Below are positions 44,636-54,000 of a DNA stretch of 64,000 bases, in pieces. The notes beneath the pieces are model-generated. The model was not told the origin of the DNA, ran no database searches, and saw nothing but the letters and a program-made list of their open reading frames with translations. The DNA lies in assembly GCA_900045905.1 (NCBI GenBank), contig FCNS01000036.1, forward strand, positions 223,388 to 287,387, written 5' to 3'. The position numbers and the translations under genes are program-made. This DNA comes from Clostridiales bacterium CHKCI001. GTDB taxonomy: Bacteria > Bacillota > Clostridia > Lachnospirales > Lachnospiraceae. Positions within the stretch are counted from its first letter, which is position 1; each line of letters opens with the position of its first letter.

Positions 44636-45319
44636 TTACATATTCTCAAAACTCTGTGTTGTTACACCCGTCTGCACTGCCCAGATCGCCAACTGCGTTC
44701 TATCTCTTAAATCCAGTTTGCTTAAAATAGAACTCAAATTATTTCTCACAGTTCCTTCTGATAATTTGAGAGCTGATGCGATCTCTTTATTGGACTTTCC
44801 ATAGCCTACTTGCTGGATTACCTTCCATTCTGTCTTACTAATTTCTTCTACATTGCGCTTATCCACATTGATCGCATAATTGCTCTTCGCCATCTGAGAG
44901 AAAAGCCGTACTACCTTTGTAGCAATATCTGGATTAATCATCGCTTTTCCATCGTAAACGGTACGAATTGCAGAAACAAGTCCTGTCATAGAAATACCCT
45001 TCAATATGTATCCGCTTGCTCCAAATTTAAGAGCATTATACACATATTCATCATCATCAAATGTAGTTAAAATAATGATTTTTATTTGGGGATAATTTTC
45101 TTTAATAATTTGTGTGCACAAAACTCCATTCATTTCTGGCATTCGTATATCCATCAAAATAACATCTGGCTTCTCCTTTCTTACAGAACGGATGACTTCT
45201 CGTCCATTTGCTACGGTATCAATTACTTCCATATCTGGATTAGCAGACAATACAATTTTTAGACTTTCTCTAATCAATTCTTGATCATCAGCGATCATTA
45301 TTTTTATATTTTTACTCAT
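44636..45319 (-). CDS. NarL/FixJ-type response regulator (LevR-like position)
   Basis: The 227-residue protein has a receiver domain (IMIADDQELIRESL, phosphoacceptor Asp in VILMDIRMPEM, KFGASGYILK) and a C-terminal LuxR-type helix-turn-helix (YGKSNKEIASALKLSEGTVRNN). It starts 2 bases after the kinase gene stop, so the two are tightly coupled. It likely activates the lev PTS operon and the secreted fructanase, whose upstream regions share TTTGTCAT half-sites. Streptococcal LevR is of a different output class, so this would be an independent version. Confidence 0.94.
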   Translation of the reverse strand: MSKNIKIMIADDQELIRESLKIVLSANPDMEVIDTVANGREVIRSVRKEKPDVILMDIRMPEMNGVLCTQIIKENYPQIKIIILTTFDDDEYVYNALKFGASGYILKGISMTGLVSAIRTVYDGKAMINPDIATKVVRLFSQMAKSNYAINVDKRNVEEISKTEWKVIQQVGYGKSNKEIASALKLSEGTVRNNLSSILSKLDLRDRTQLAIWAVQTGVTTQSFENM

Positions 45320-45321
45320 AA

Positions 45322-46626
45322 TCAGTTAAACTCCTCTCCCCATCGAATTGGTATCGAAGCTTTAATAAAGAATCCGTCTTGACCATCATATTCTAATCTT
45401 CCATTTAAAAGCTCCAGACGTTCTTTCATATGTTTTAGACCAAATCCTTCTTCCACTTCCTTGCATCCCAGACCATTATCCTTCACTATAATAGTCAGCC
45501 ATTCTTCTTTTTTCGATATTTCAATAGAAATCTTATCTGCATGTCCATGTCGAACGGAGTTTGTAGTAGCTTCTTGTACGACACGGTAAATGACTTCTTC
45601 TTCATCTTCCAAAAATTTAAGCGGATGAACTTGATTTTTAAACACAATATCTATATTTGCAGTATTTTTTAATTCTTCCATCATCTTAGAAATGGCTTTT
45701 TCCAAATCCATTTTTTCCAATGCATCTGGGCGCAACTTACTTACTGAACGTCTTACATCTGTAATTCCCTGTCGAGCTACATTTCCTATTTTTTCCAACT
45801 GCTTTTTTGTTGCTTCAGGAGAAATATCAATCATTGTAATACACGCATCAATACCAGCCACAATTCCTGTAAGTGCATGTCCTAATGTATCGTGAATTTC
45901 TCTTGCCAGACGGTTTCTCTCTTTTGTCTCTGCATTTTTTTCTGCCGCTATCGCATAAGCTTTTAACTTTAAATTTGCAAACTTTAATTGAGAATTCAGG
46001 ATTTGAATTTGTTCTCGTTCGTTATGCTCTCTCTGAAGCAGCATAGCCATATAGAGAATAAATAATACTAGATTGATAGAAGTAAAAATACTCTTAACAC
46101 CTTTCAAAATTGCTTGAAAACTCGTGTTGAAATTAGATAAAAATGTATCCCAAGGTATCATTCCAAAGTAATTTCCTAGCAAATTATAATCTACAATCGT
46201 ATATAGACCTATTATGGCAACTCCTAATACAATCTTTTGCATATTTCCCTTCTGTTCTCGTATCATATCTGCAACAATTAAAAGTACAAGCCCATCATAG
46301 TTCATATTCATAGCTACTGTAGCGCTAATACAAAAAACGATCTCTACTACTATGATCAAAAAATGGATCTCTCTTTTTTTGGTCTTCCATAGGTAATTAA
46401 TACTGCTGCACAATACTAATAACAAATAACAAGCCAAAGCAGTCACACTAATCATTTCTGGTTTCCATGGCCGTACATATACAGATTCCAAAAAACTGCT
46501 GGCATTCATACTGTCTACAGTCTCAAAAATACTAAAAATCATAGTTCCTGTCACTAGGCAGACGGCAGCAAAATTCAGAAGATACATTGCTATCTGAAGT
46601 TTTATTATGACATTTTCCTTATTCAT
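45322..46626 (-). CDS. NarL-type sensor histidine kinase (LevS-like position)
   Basis: The 434-residue kinase has about six N-terminal membrane spans (residues 8-205), a short coiled coil (215-245), a HisKA_3 dimerisation domain with the phosphoaccepting His in LAREIHDTLGHALTG, and an HATPase region with VIYRVVQEATTNSVRHG and the GLGC and GFGLKHM boxes. With very little extracellular sequence it cannot bind sugar by itself, which fits sensing through the flanking binding proteins. The start at 46626 has GGAG 8 bases upstream. It lies between the two binding-protein genes and next to the response regulator. Confidence 0.94.
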   Translation of the reverse strand: MNKENVIIKLQIAMYLLNFAAVCLVTGTMIFSIFETVDSMNASSFLESVYVRPWKPEMISVTALACYLLLVLCSSINYLWKTKKREIHFLIIVVEIVFCISATVAMNMNYDGLVLLIVADMIREQKGNMQKIVLGVAIIGLYTIVDYNLLGNYFGMIPWDTFLSNFNTSFQAILKGVKSIFTSINLVLFILYMAMLLQREHNEREQIQILNSQLKFANLKLKAYAIAAEKNAETKERNRLAREIHDTLGHALTGIVAGIDACITMIDISPEATKKQLEKIGNVARQGITDVRRSVSKLRPDALEKMDLEKAISKMMEELKNTANIDIVFKNQVHPLKFLEDEEEVIYRVVQEATTNSVRHGHADKISIEISKKEEWLTIIVKDNGLGCKEVEEGFGLKHMKERLELLNGRLEYDGQDGFFIKASIPIRWGEEFN

Positions 46627-46655
46627 ATGTATACACTCCAATTCTTTCTAGTTTC

Positions 46656-47618
46656 CTATTGCCATCCATCACTTCCATATATTTCTAAATTTTCAATTGT
46701 AACTAACTCTGTAGGAACTTTGATGACAGATTCTACTGTCTGTTTCTCCAAAATACGATACATCGCCTGAGCGGCTTCTCTTCCAAGCTTTCTTGGAAAT
46801 TGGGCTGCTGTGGCTGTCATAATATGTTCCTGTATCATAGATTTTCCATCTGGAGAACCGTCCACACCGTAAACAGCTACCTTTCCCGTCATCCCTGCAT
46901 CTTCCAGAGCTGCCATGGCCCCCATAGCTGCTAAGTCATTGAGACACATGATCACATCAATCTGAGGATATTGCTGTAATTGCTGTTCTACCACTGGCAT
47001 GGCCAGTTCCAGCTGACCAAGACAATCTTCTTCTGACAAAATATGAAAATTTGGATTTCCCTGTATTACATCTTTAAAGCCCTGTATCCGATCAATACCA
47101 GATTTGGCACTTCCATGAGTAAGAAGCAATATATTACCTTCATCCCTATGTTCCAATAAATGCTGTGCACACTGGACTCCTGCCTGATAATTATCCGAAA
47201 CAACCGTACATGCTATTTTATCATCATCATATACATCACTGTCTACTGCAATTACAGGTATTCCTTCCGCTGCTGCTTCTGAAAGGGCTGGCTCAATTGC
47301 TTTCCAATCGACAGGATTAATGAAAATAGCTGCTACGTTCTGATTAATCATCTCCTGAACCTGATCAATCTGTTTTTCAATACTCAATGCTGGATCTCTT
47401 GTTATGAGTACATCTCCTCTTGCCTCCAGTACACTTCGTATTTCATCATCCATAATTTCATAAAAAGGATTATTCATCGTCATATAAGTAGCTCCAAATT
47501 TAAGCCCTTTTTCCTGTTCTTTTTTATTTACAAAATCTAGGGAGAATACTGTAATAATAACACCAAATACTAAGATAACTACAATGGCTTGTATAATTTT
47601 TACTCTATATTTGTACAT
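46656..47618 (-). CDS. membrane-anchored sugar-binding protein (RbsB/Peripla_BP_4 type, LevQ-like position)
   Basis: The 320-residue protein has one N-terminal hydrophobic helix (about 8-28) and then a ribose/fructose-binding fold. Markers are KFGATYMTMNNPFYEIM, VAAIFINPVDWKAIEPAL, IPVIAVDSDV and VIMCLNDLAAMGAMAAL. No lipobox cysteine and no transporter genes are present. It is the first gene of the binding protein-kinase-regulator-binding protein unit, matching LevQ, which binds fructose for signalling in Streptococcus mutans. Ligand identity is inferred from context. Confidence 0.9.
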   Translation of the reverse strand: MYKYRVKIIQAIVVILVFGVIITVFSLDFVNKKEQEKGLKFGATYMTMNNPFYEIMDDEIRSVLEARGDVLITRDPALSIEKQIDQVQEMINQNVAAIFINPVDWKAIEPALSEAAAEGIPVIAVDSDVYDDDKIACTVVSDNYQAGVQCAQHLLEHRDEGNILLLTHGSAKSGIDRIQGFKDVIQGNPNFHILSEEDCLGQLELAMPVVEQQLQQYPQIDVIMCLNDLAAMGAMAALEDAGMTGKVAVYGVDGSPDGKSMIQEHIMTATAAQFPRKLGREAAQAMYRILEKQTVESVIKVPTELVTIENLEIYGSDGWQ

Positions 47619-47694
47619 ATTTTATTCTCCTCCCTCACATTTACTTTTATCTTAACACTATAAAACAAATTTGCAAAGTTTTTTTTATAATATT

Positions 47695-47782
47695 GAAAGG
47701 GCTGTTACAAACATCATCTCAGATACAAATGATTGTATTACAATCCAACTGTATTTGATCTAGTTTTTGCAACAACCCTTTC
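47695..47782. repeat. 88-bp long imperfect inverted repeat
   Basis: GAAAGGGCTGTTACAAA at 47695-47711 pairs with TTTGCAACAACCCTTTC at 47766-47782 (17 bp, two mismatches read as G-U in RNA), with weaker pairing inside. It separates the lev PTS genes from the sensor unit. It lacks a T-run on the minus strand, so it may be an mRNA-stabilising element or a small palindromic mobile repeat. Confidence 0.6.
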
Positions 47783-47784
47783 CG

Positions 47785-48102
47785 CTACACATCTATAGCA
47801 ACACCATTTTTATAATCTATACCAGCCGCTTTCAGAATACGTTGTACATTTTTCTTTCCGTTTTCTCGTCCTTGTCGTATTATGAAAGCTGCCGCCCCAG
47901 CTACTACGGTCAATATTACTCCTAATATTCCTGCTGCAAGTCCAGCTCCCATCTGAAATCCCCACCAAGCAATCAATAATCCGATTACTGCAAGGGATGC
48001 TGCTGCACGAAGCCAGACACCCAGACGCTGTAATGCATCTGTTTGTAATTTTGCCTCTAAAATCAATGCATTTGTCTGCTTTGATGATGTTTGTTTTTTC
48101 AT
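47785..48102 (-). CDS. small two-span membrane protein of the lev PTS operon
   Basis: The 105-residue protein has a charged N-terminal helix (1-28), two hydrophobic spans (about 32-52 and 54-73) and a basic C-terminal tail ending NGVAIDV. I do not recognise the family. It follows the EIID gene by 24 bases with GAAAGGAG before its start and is clearly part of the PTS operon. The streptococcal levDEFGX operon also ends in a small protein gene (levX), but I cannot show homology. Confidence 0.75.
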   Translation of the reverse strand: MKKQTSSKQTNALILEAKLQTDALQRLGVWLRAAASLAVIGLLIAWWGFQMGAGLAAGILGVILTVVAGAAAFIIRQGRENGKKNVQRILKAAGIDYKNGVAIDV

Positions 48103-48126
48103 ACGGCAAAGACTCCTTTCCTTGTT

Positions 48127-48939
48127 TTAGTAAGAAAGATTTGGATCAAAGAATCCTAGTAATACTCCTACAAAAGCAATTACTACCAAAATTCCCATAA
48201 CTACAGTAGGTGAGATTTTTTTCTTTGTCATTAACCACCAACAGAAAATAACGGTTACTCCTGACAAAAGTTTTGGATAGATAGAATCAAATGTGCTCTG
48301 TAACTCAATAATTCCTGGAATTTCAAATGAGGTTTCAATATTGATCCAGCTTGCAGCTACTGCTCCGATTACCATTGTACCAATCATAATAATGGATTCA
48401 CGAAGTGCCTGAGCCTGCTCGCCGACTAGTAGCTCAACCGCTTTTCCACCCATTTCATATCCTTTGAAATAAGCGAATTTCATTCCAAAAAACATTAAAA
48501 GGTTCCATACTATGATATAAAAGATTGCTCCTAATGGGGATCCGTTTCCAGAAAGTCCAAGTGCAATCCCTAAAAGAATTGGGATTAATGTTCCTACAAT
48601 TAAGGAATCTCCAATACCTGCTAAAGGTCCCATAAGACCTGCACGGATACCATTGATTGTTTCTCCATCAATTGCTTCTCCATTTGCCTTTGCTTCTTCT
48701 AAACCTGCTGTCATTCCTACTACTAGCGTACCAATCTGAGGTTCTGTGTTAAAAAATGCAGTATAAGTCTGCATTGCATCTTTTTGTTCTTCCTTCGTAT
48801 CATACAGCTCTTCCACAACAGGAAGCATAGCACAAAGATAACCAAATGTTTGCATATGCTCCTGTGAAAAACAAGTCAAATTGCCGTAAAACCAAGATAA
48901 GAAAGATTTATTCAGTGCTTTTTTTGATACTTTTTTCAT
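48127..48939 (-). CDS. levG: mannose-family PTS subunit IID
   Basis: The 270-residue protein is the EIID membrane subunit of a mannose-class PTS, which forms the sugar channel with EIIC. Markers are SFLSWFYGNLTCFSQEHMQTFGY, GIRAGLMGPLAGIGDSLIVGTL and the C-terminal membrane spans. The start at 48939 has AGGAGG 9 bases upstream and lies 1 base beyond the EIIC stop. The fructanase and LevQRST-like neighbours suggest fructose as substrate; mannose-type PTS are, however, often broad. Confidence 0.92.
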   Translation of the reverse strand: MKKVSKKALNKSFLSWFYGNLTCFSQEHMQTFGYLCAMLPVVEELYDTKEEQKDAMQTYTAFFNTEPQIGTLVVGMTAGLEEAKANGEAIDGETINGIRAGLMGPLAGIGDSLIVGTLIPILLGIALGLSGNGSPLGAIFYIIVWNLLMFFGMKFAYFKGYEMGGKAVELLVGEQAQALRESIIMIGTMVIGAVAASWINIETSFEIPGIIELQSTFDSIYPKLLSGVTVIFCWWLMTKKKISPTVVMGILVVIAFVGVLLGFFDPNLSY

Positions 48940-48940
48940 C

Positions 48941-49777
48941 TTATATATCCTCCTCATCATCATCGTCGTAGGATGCTGCTGCTGGACGCACCTTCAACAT
49001 CTGAATTTTATAATTGATTACTGCAAAAAATCCGCCAATTGCTGCTGCACCGATCAAGTTCACTCCCATACATGCAGCCAATGTAAATCCAAAGAAGAAA
49101 GTAAGAAAATCAGTAGCTTTTCCGATAACTTGCTTTAATAAGATTGCAACTCCCACTGCTGGAAGAAGACTTCCTACAGTAAATAATGTCTTCATTGCGA
49201 TTCCATCCATTGGAAGGTATGATTTCATAAGATCAACCATACTGGAACCTGCCATTGTAATAATTACAGTTGGAAGGAAAGAACAGATAAAATGAGAAAT
49301 CCATGGAAGTCCCATATTCACTAGATAAAGTTGTTTAAATCTTCCCTCTTTCACTGCTTTCCAACCAACATGCTGCCAAACCAGATTTACAGTTGCTGTT
49401 CCATAGAATAATACAGTTCCTAATGTTCCTACTGCTGCCCCCAGTGCAGCTGCCATATCTTGTGCTGACTTTGTGGATGCATCCAATCCCATACCTTTAA
49501 TTGCACAAATAGAAAGTGGAATACCGATATAACTAATCGCACGTACATCCGCAGATACTGTTCCACCAGGCGTTACTAATGCAATATAAAGAATCTGAAT
49601 AGAAGCTCCGACAATAACACCAGTCTGTATATCTCCAAGAATAAGACCTACCACAAGACCTGCTACCAATGGACGGCCTAATGTGTAGTTACCAAATGTA
49701 GTGCCTCCTAGACCAGGCATACTGGATAAACATGCACATAAGCCTAAGAGTATTGCCTGAAATAAATTAATTTCCAT
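48941..49777 (-). CDS. levF: mannose-family PTS subunit IIC
   Basis: The 278-residue membrane subunit begins with INLFQAILLGLCACLSSMPGLGG and contains GRPLVAGLVVGLILGDIQTGVIVGASIQ, the standard ManY/LevF opening. About six to seven spans and an acidic tail (DDDDEEDI) are visible. The D/E-rich tail overlaps the upstream region of the IID gene. It lies 32 bases after the EIIB gene, in the order EIIA-EIIB-EIIC-EIID of split mannose-type systems. Confidence 0.93.
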   Translation of the reverse strand: MEINLFQAILLGLCACLSSMPGLGGTTFGNYTLGRPLVAGLVVGLILGDIQTGVIVGASIQILYIALVTPGGTVSADVRAISYIGIPLSICAIKGMGLDASTKSAQDMAAALGAAVGTLGTVLFYGTATVNLVWQHVGWKAVKEGRFKQLYLVNMGLPWISHFICSFLPTVIITMAGSSMVDLMKSYLPMDGIAMKTLFTVGSLLPAVGVAILLKQVIGKATDFLTFFFGFTLAACMGVNLIGAAAIGGFFAVINYKIQMLKVRPAAASYDDDDEEDI

Positions 49778-49809
49778 AACTCAATATCACCTTTCCCTTA
49801 TGTATTATT

Positions 49810-50304
49810 TTATTTAAATCCAAACTGTCCTCTAAATTTCGTCCAGTTTCCAATTGCTTCCTCTTTCAATAATGCAAACTCTACATTATATCCAGCCTTC
49901 ATAATATCTTCCAAAGCCTGTGCTTCTTCCTGAGTAATTGACTGGTTATTACCAAGTTTGGTTGCTCCTGGTCTGTCGTTACAAGGCCCAATAATTACTG
50001 TTTTAACTCCTGGATCAAATCCCTGATCAACTAAAATTTTCTTCATATCAATAGGATTTTTAGTAATAAGGAAATAACGGTCTTTGCTTGCAATTACCTT
50101 CTTACACTTTGCTTTCCACTCTTCCATCGTCCATACAAAGGTTTTCTTTCCAGATGCACTCTTATAAGCAGCCTTTAATACTGGATTGCTTGCAGCTAAA
50201 TCGTTCACAGCTACTAAACCATCACAAGGATATTCTAACGCCCAACGGGTACAAGTTTGACCATGGATCATACGATCGTCTACTCTTACAAATGATACTG
50301 ACAT
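49810..50304 (-). CDS. levE: mannose-family PTS subunit IIB
   Basis: The 164-residue cytoplasmic subunit begins MSVSFVRVDDRMIHGQTCTRW, where the His of MIHGQ is the phosphorylation site that passes phosphate to the sugar. Length and the VKTVIIGPCNDRPGATKLG stretch fit ManX-B/LevE. It is separate from EIIA, as in the lev-type systems. A 94-base gap separates it from EIIA, and the AGGAGG site before ATG 50304 is strong. Confidence 0.94.
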   Translation of the reverse strand: MSVSFVRVDDRMIHGQTCTRWALEYPCDGLVAVNDLAASNPVLKAAYKSASGKKTFVWTMEEWKAKCKKVIASKDRYFLITKNPIDMKKILVDQGFDPGVKTVIIGPCNDRPGATKLGNNQSITQEEAQALEDIMKAGYNVEFALLKEEAIGNWTKFRGQFGFK

Positions 50305-50398
50305 AATTGATTCCTCCTATTTTTTATATTTTGATTTAATTATTTTAAGATCTCAAACAACAATCTTGTTTCATTATTAGTTACTAAAATATGTTCCA

Positions 50399-50830
50399 TT
50401 ATATTTCGTCATCCGCTTCTTCTTCCAGATTTAATAACAGTTCTGTAATGGCCCCTCTGGATTCGTTTACAAGACTCTCTCTTAATGTATCGGTATCCAT
50501 ATCGTCTTTCATCATTGCAGCGGTTAATGCCATTGGAAGATTCATTCCGCCAAATACGATTGTGTGCTTCAAAAGATTTCTCTGTGACAATACATCCATT
50601 GCATTTGTCAATGGAGATCCCCCAATAATATCTGCCAATAATATGATTTTATCTTCTTCCTTGACTGGTGTAATTGTCTCTTCAAATCTCTTTACAAAGT
50701 CCTCCGCTCCCATACCGTCTTCCATACTGGCACTTAGAACATCTTCTCTATTTGCTCCAGCCAGCATCTTGAGAACACTGTGAAGCCCTGGGGCAAATGT
50801 TCCATGACTGACGAGTATCACATATTTCAT
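50399..50830 (-). CDS. levD: mannose-family PTS subunit IIA
   Basis: The 143-residue cytoplasmic protein begins MKYVILVSHGTFAPGLHSVL, with the phosphohistidine in VSHG, and has IILLADIIGGSPLTNAM as in ManX/LevD EIIA domains. It is the first gene of the PTS operon, with GGGAGG 8 bases before the ATG. The upstream region holds a weak promoter and a palindrome likely bound by the response regulator. Confidence 0.93.
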   Translation of the reverse strand: MKYVILVSHGTFAPGLHSVLKMLAGANREDVLSASMEDGMGAEDFVKRFEETITPVKEEDKIILLADIIGGSPLTNAMDVLSQRNLLKHTIVFGGMNLPMALTAAMMKDDMDTDTLRESLVNESRGAITELLLNLEEEADDEI

Positions 50831-50902
50831 ATCGTCTTCCTCCCTTAATCATTTTTGATGTATTTATTGTATCAATCTATCCTAATTAAAACAGGTGTAA
50901 AA

Positions 50903-50953
50903 TGTCATGCATTTTTTTAGAAAAAGAGTGATTTTTGTCATGCCATCATGACA
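50903..50953 (-). promoter_or_regulatory. candidate response-regulator operators before the lev PTS operon
   Basis: TGTCATG-CCAT-CATGACA (50936-50953) is a perfect 7-4-7 inverted repeat, as expected for a dimeric NarL-type regulator. Another TGTCATG half-site is at 50903-50909. No good -35 is present near the weak -10 candidates, which fits activator dependence. TTTGTCAT-type half-sites recur before the secreted fructanase. Confidence 0.6.
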
Positions 50954-50999
50954 TATGTTACTTTTTTCATGCTTATGGAATTTGTAAATAAAAAAGCAA

Positions 51000-51022
51000 C
51001 GGCACAGCTTTATGCTGTGCCG
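51000..51022 (-). terminator. terminator of the secreted fructanase gene
   Basis: CGGCACAGC-ATAAA-GCTGTGCCG is a perfect 9-bp stem. On the minus strand it is followed by TTGCTTTTTT. Confidence 0.9.
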
Positions 51023-51040
51023 CCATCCTACATAACTCTA

Positions 51041-54000
51041 TTATTTTTTAACAAGACGGATTTCAATCGCCTCTAATCTCAGGCTCTTTCCTTTCGTTCC
51101 TGACATCGCATCATCTCTTACCCAGTTCTGCCAACCTTCATTCTGTACATGCGTACGATATTCAATGCTGTATTTCTGAGCTAGCTCACCTGTCAGACGA
51201 ATCTGGATTGCTTCTAACCGCAGACTCTTACCTTTGGTTCCTGACATCGCTCCATTTGCTACATAGTCCTGCCAGCCTTCATTTTGTACATGCGTACGGT
51301 ATTCTACATTTCCACTCAATCCATCTCCGTTGACTTGAATCTGGATCGCTTCTAACCGCAGACTCTTGCCCTTTGTTCCTGACATAACTCCGCCAGTTAC
51401 ATAGTCCTGCCAGCCTTCGTTTTGCACATGCGTACGGTAACTAATCGTTGGATTTGCAGTTTTTTGGTTTGTCAAGTAAGCATTTTCTGTACTTCCAGGA
51501 GCCACTCCACCTTTTTCTACTAGGCGAATTTCGATTGCTTCCAATCTCTTGGATAATCCTGCTGATCCAGACTTACCATCATTCGATGCCCATCCAAGCC
51601 ATCCTTTATCTTGAATGTGAGTACGATAATAAATATCATATTTTTCCGCAATCTCTCCCGTTAAACGAACCTGAATTGCTTCTAATCGTAAACTCTTACC
51701 CTTTGTTCCTGACATAGTTCCATCTGATACATAATCTTGCCAGCCTTCATTCTGTACATGCGTACGGTATTCTACACTTCCTCCAATTGTATTATTATCC
51801 AGACGGATTTCAATACCTTCTAATCGTAAACTCTTGCCCTTTGTTCCTGACAAAGCGCCATCCGATACATAATCTTGCCAGCCTTCATTTTGTACATGTG
51901 TACGATAAGAAACTTGTAAAGGAGTTTCTGGCTGTTCATTATTCCAGATAGAAGATAACGGATAAATCGTAACATTCGCTGTTGCATTTCCACCAACCGT
52001 ATATAGTTCTGCTCCTGTGCTTTCTTTATCTGGGAAGATCTGCATTGCACCAGTTACTGTATTATCACTTGTAAATACTTCTACTGAAGAGCGGTCTACA
52101 TAAATATGTAAATCTACGGATCCATCTGGATTGGTAACTGTTTGCTGTACCATTGGTTCTAAGAATTTATCTGTTGGATATTTTCCAGCTTTACTGCGAT
52201 CCAATGTAATCGTTTGATTTGCAAAATTATAAGAAATTACTGATTCTTGTCCATTACCTGTACGAACTTTAAACCCAGCTTCCGTTGTTCCAGCTTCTGG
52301 CTTAATATTTGCTACGATTTCATAACTGTCACCATTAAAATCTTTTAATACATTTTCTCCTGGCTGAATCACCTGATTTTCCAGTATGACAGAAGCATCT
52401 TTTCTTAATGTCTCGTATTGACTAATTGGTGTCTGAGTCAATACATACTTTCCACTTGCATCCTGTTTCAATCCTAACTCTAATTGCAGATTATACGTAC
52501 CATTAAATACTGTGTTTCCACTTGCATTATCTACCAATTTACAGTAATCATCCCAGGTATTCATCCAGTTAATCACAATCAATGGTTTCTGGTTTTCATC
52601 ATATGGACCTTCATAATAACTCATAGTAGCATACGAATCTTTTCCAAAATTCATAATGCCATCCTGATCTTTATATTCCTCGTCTGGTACAAATGTCCAT
52701 TTTCCATCAACCTGCTTAAAATCACCAACTTTATAATATCGTCCGCCTCGGTTTAATACCCATTTATATTCTTCTGTTCCATCTACTTTGATACGAGCGA
52801 TATCTGGGCATTCCGTATGTAAATCTGGATAAACAGACTCTACTTCCCAATTTAATAAATCATCAGAAGAATAAATTCTAAGAGGTCCACCAGCAATTGC
52901 CATAAACCATTTATTTTCATAGCGGAATACTTTTGGATCTCTAAAATCTCTGTTTCCTAATGGATCTTCACTCCAGTCTATTGCAACTCCTTCCGTCTTT
53001 TCCCAATTCATTCCATCACTAGAATATGCCACAGTAATTCTCTGTCCATTTCCATTGGCCGTAATCAGAGCGACTAATCCACCTTCTCCGTCTTCAAATA
53101 AACCAGATGTATTATCTTCATCTACTACAGCACATCCGGAAAACATTGTACCATACTCATCTGGATAGAACGTAATTGGATTTTCTTCCCAATGAATCAA
53201 ATCGGTACTTGTCGCATGAGCCCAATGCATTGGTCCATGTCCATCCCCTTCTATACTATAATAAAATTGATAGAACAAATGATACACTCCATTATAATAG
53301 ACCATACCGTTTGGATCATTTCCCCATCCATCTTTTACAGAATAGTGATACTGTCCACGGTATGTCTCATCATAGTACGATGCCTCTTCTCTACAGATTA
53401 CTACACGGTACAATGTCTGTGCTCCTGATTTTGTATTTTTCAATGCAATTGTAAATGTATTTACTTTTTGTGTGAGTGGAGCAGCTCCATTTACTTGGTT
53501 GCCATTTGGGTCAGTTATAACTACTTCTGTATTTGCTGAAACTTCTGGTGTAAATGTAATAGCCGACGCTGTATTGCTCACATATCTGATAGCGACATAC
53601 TGTCCCTCTTGATAACTCAAAGGATAGTCCATTGTTCCATCTGTCACATCGGCTGTAATGCCTGTTAATTTTGGTATATCTTCTTTTGTGAGCGCTGTGG
53701 AACGCACATTTTGATACATTACATCTGCATTCCAATTCAATAATCCAAAGTATCCTTCTAATATGGCATCATTTTGTCCTATTGCTGGATTATCATCTGT
53801 AATTTGAGTATAATCTCCGGTACTTCCTACTACCTGACCATTCACTGCATAAACAAGATGTTGTCCTGTTGCCGTAACAGACAAATGATATGTATTATTT
53901 TCTGCAACCGCTACCTTTCCACATACAGCTACATCGAGTGCACGGTCATTTTCAAACTTAAATAATCTTGTTTCTCCAGTTTCTCCATTAATATTGGCTA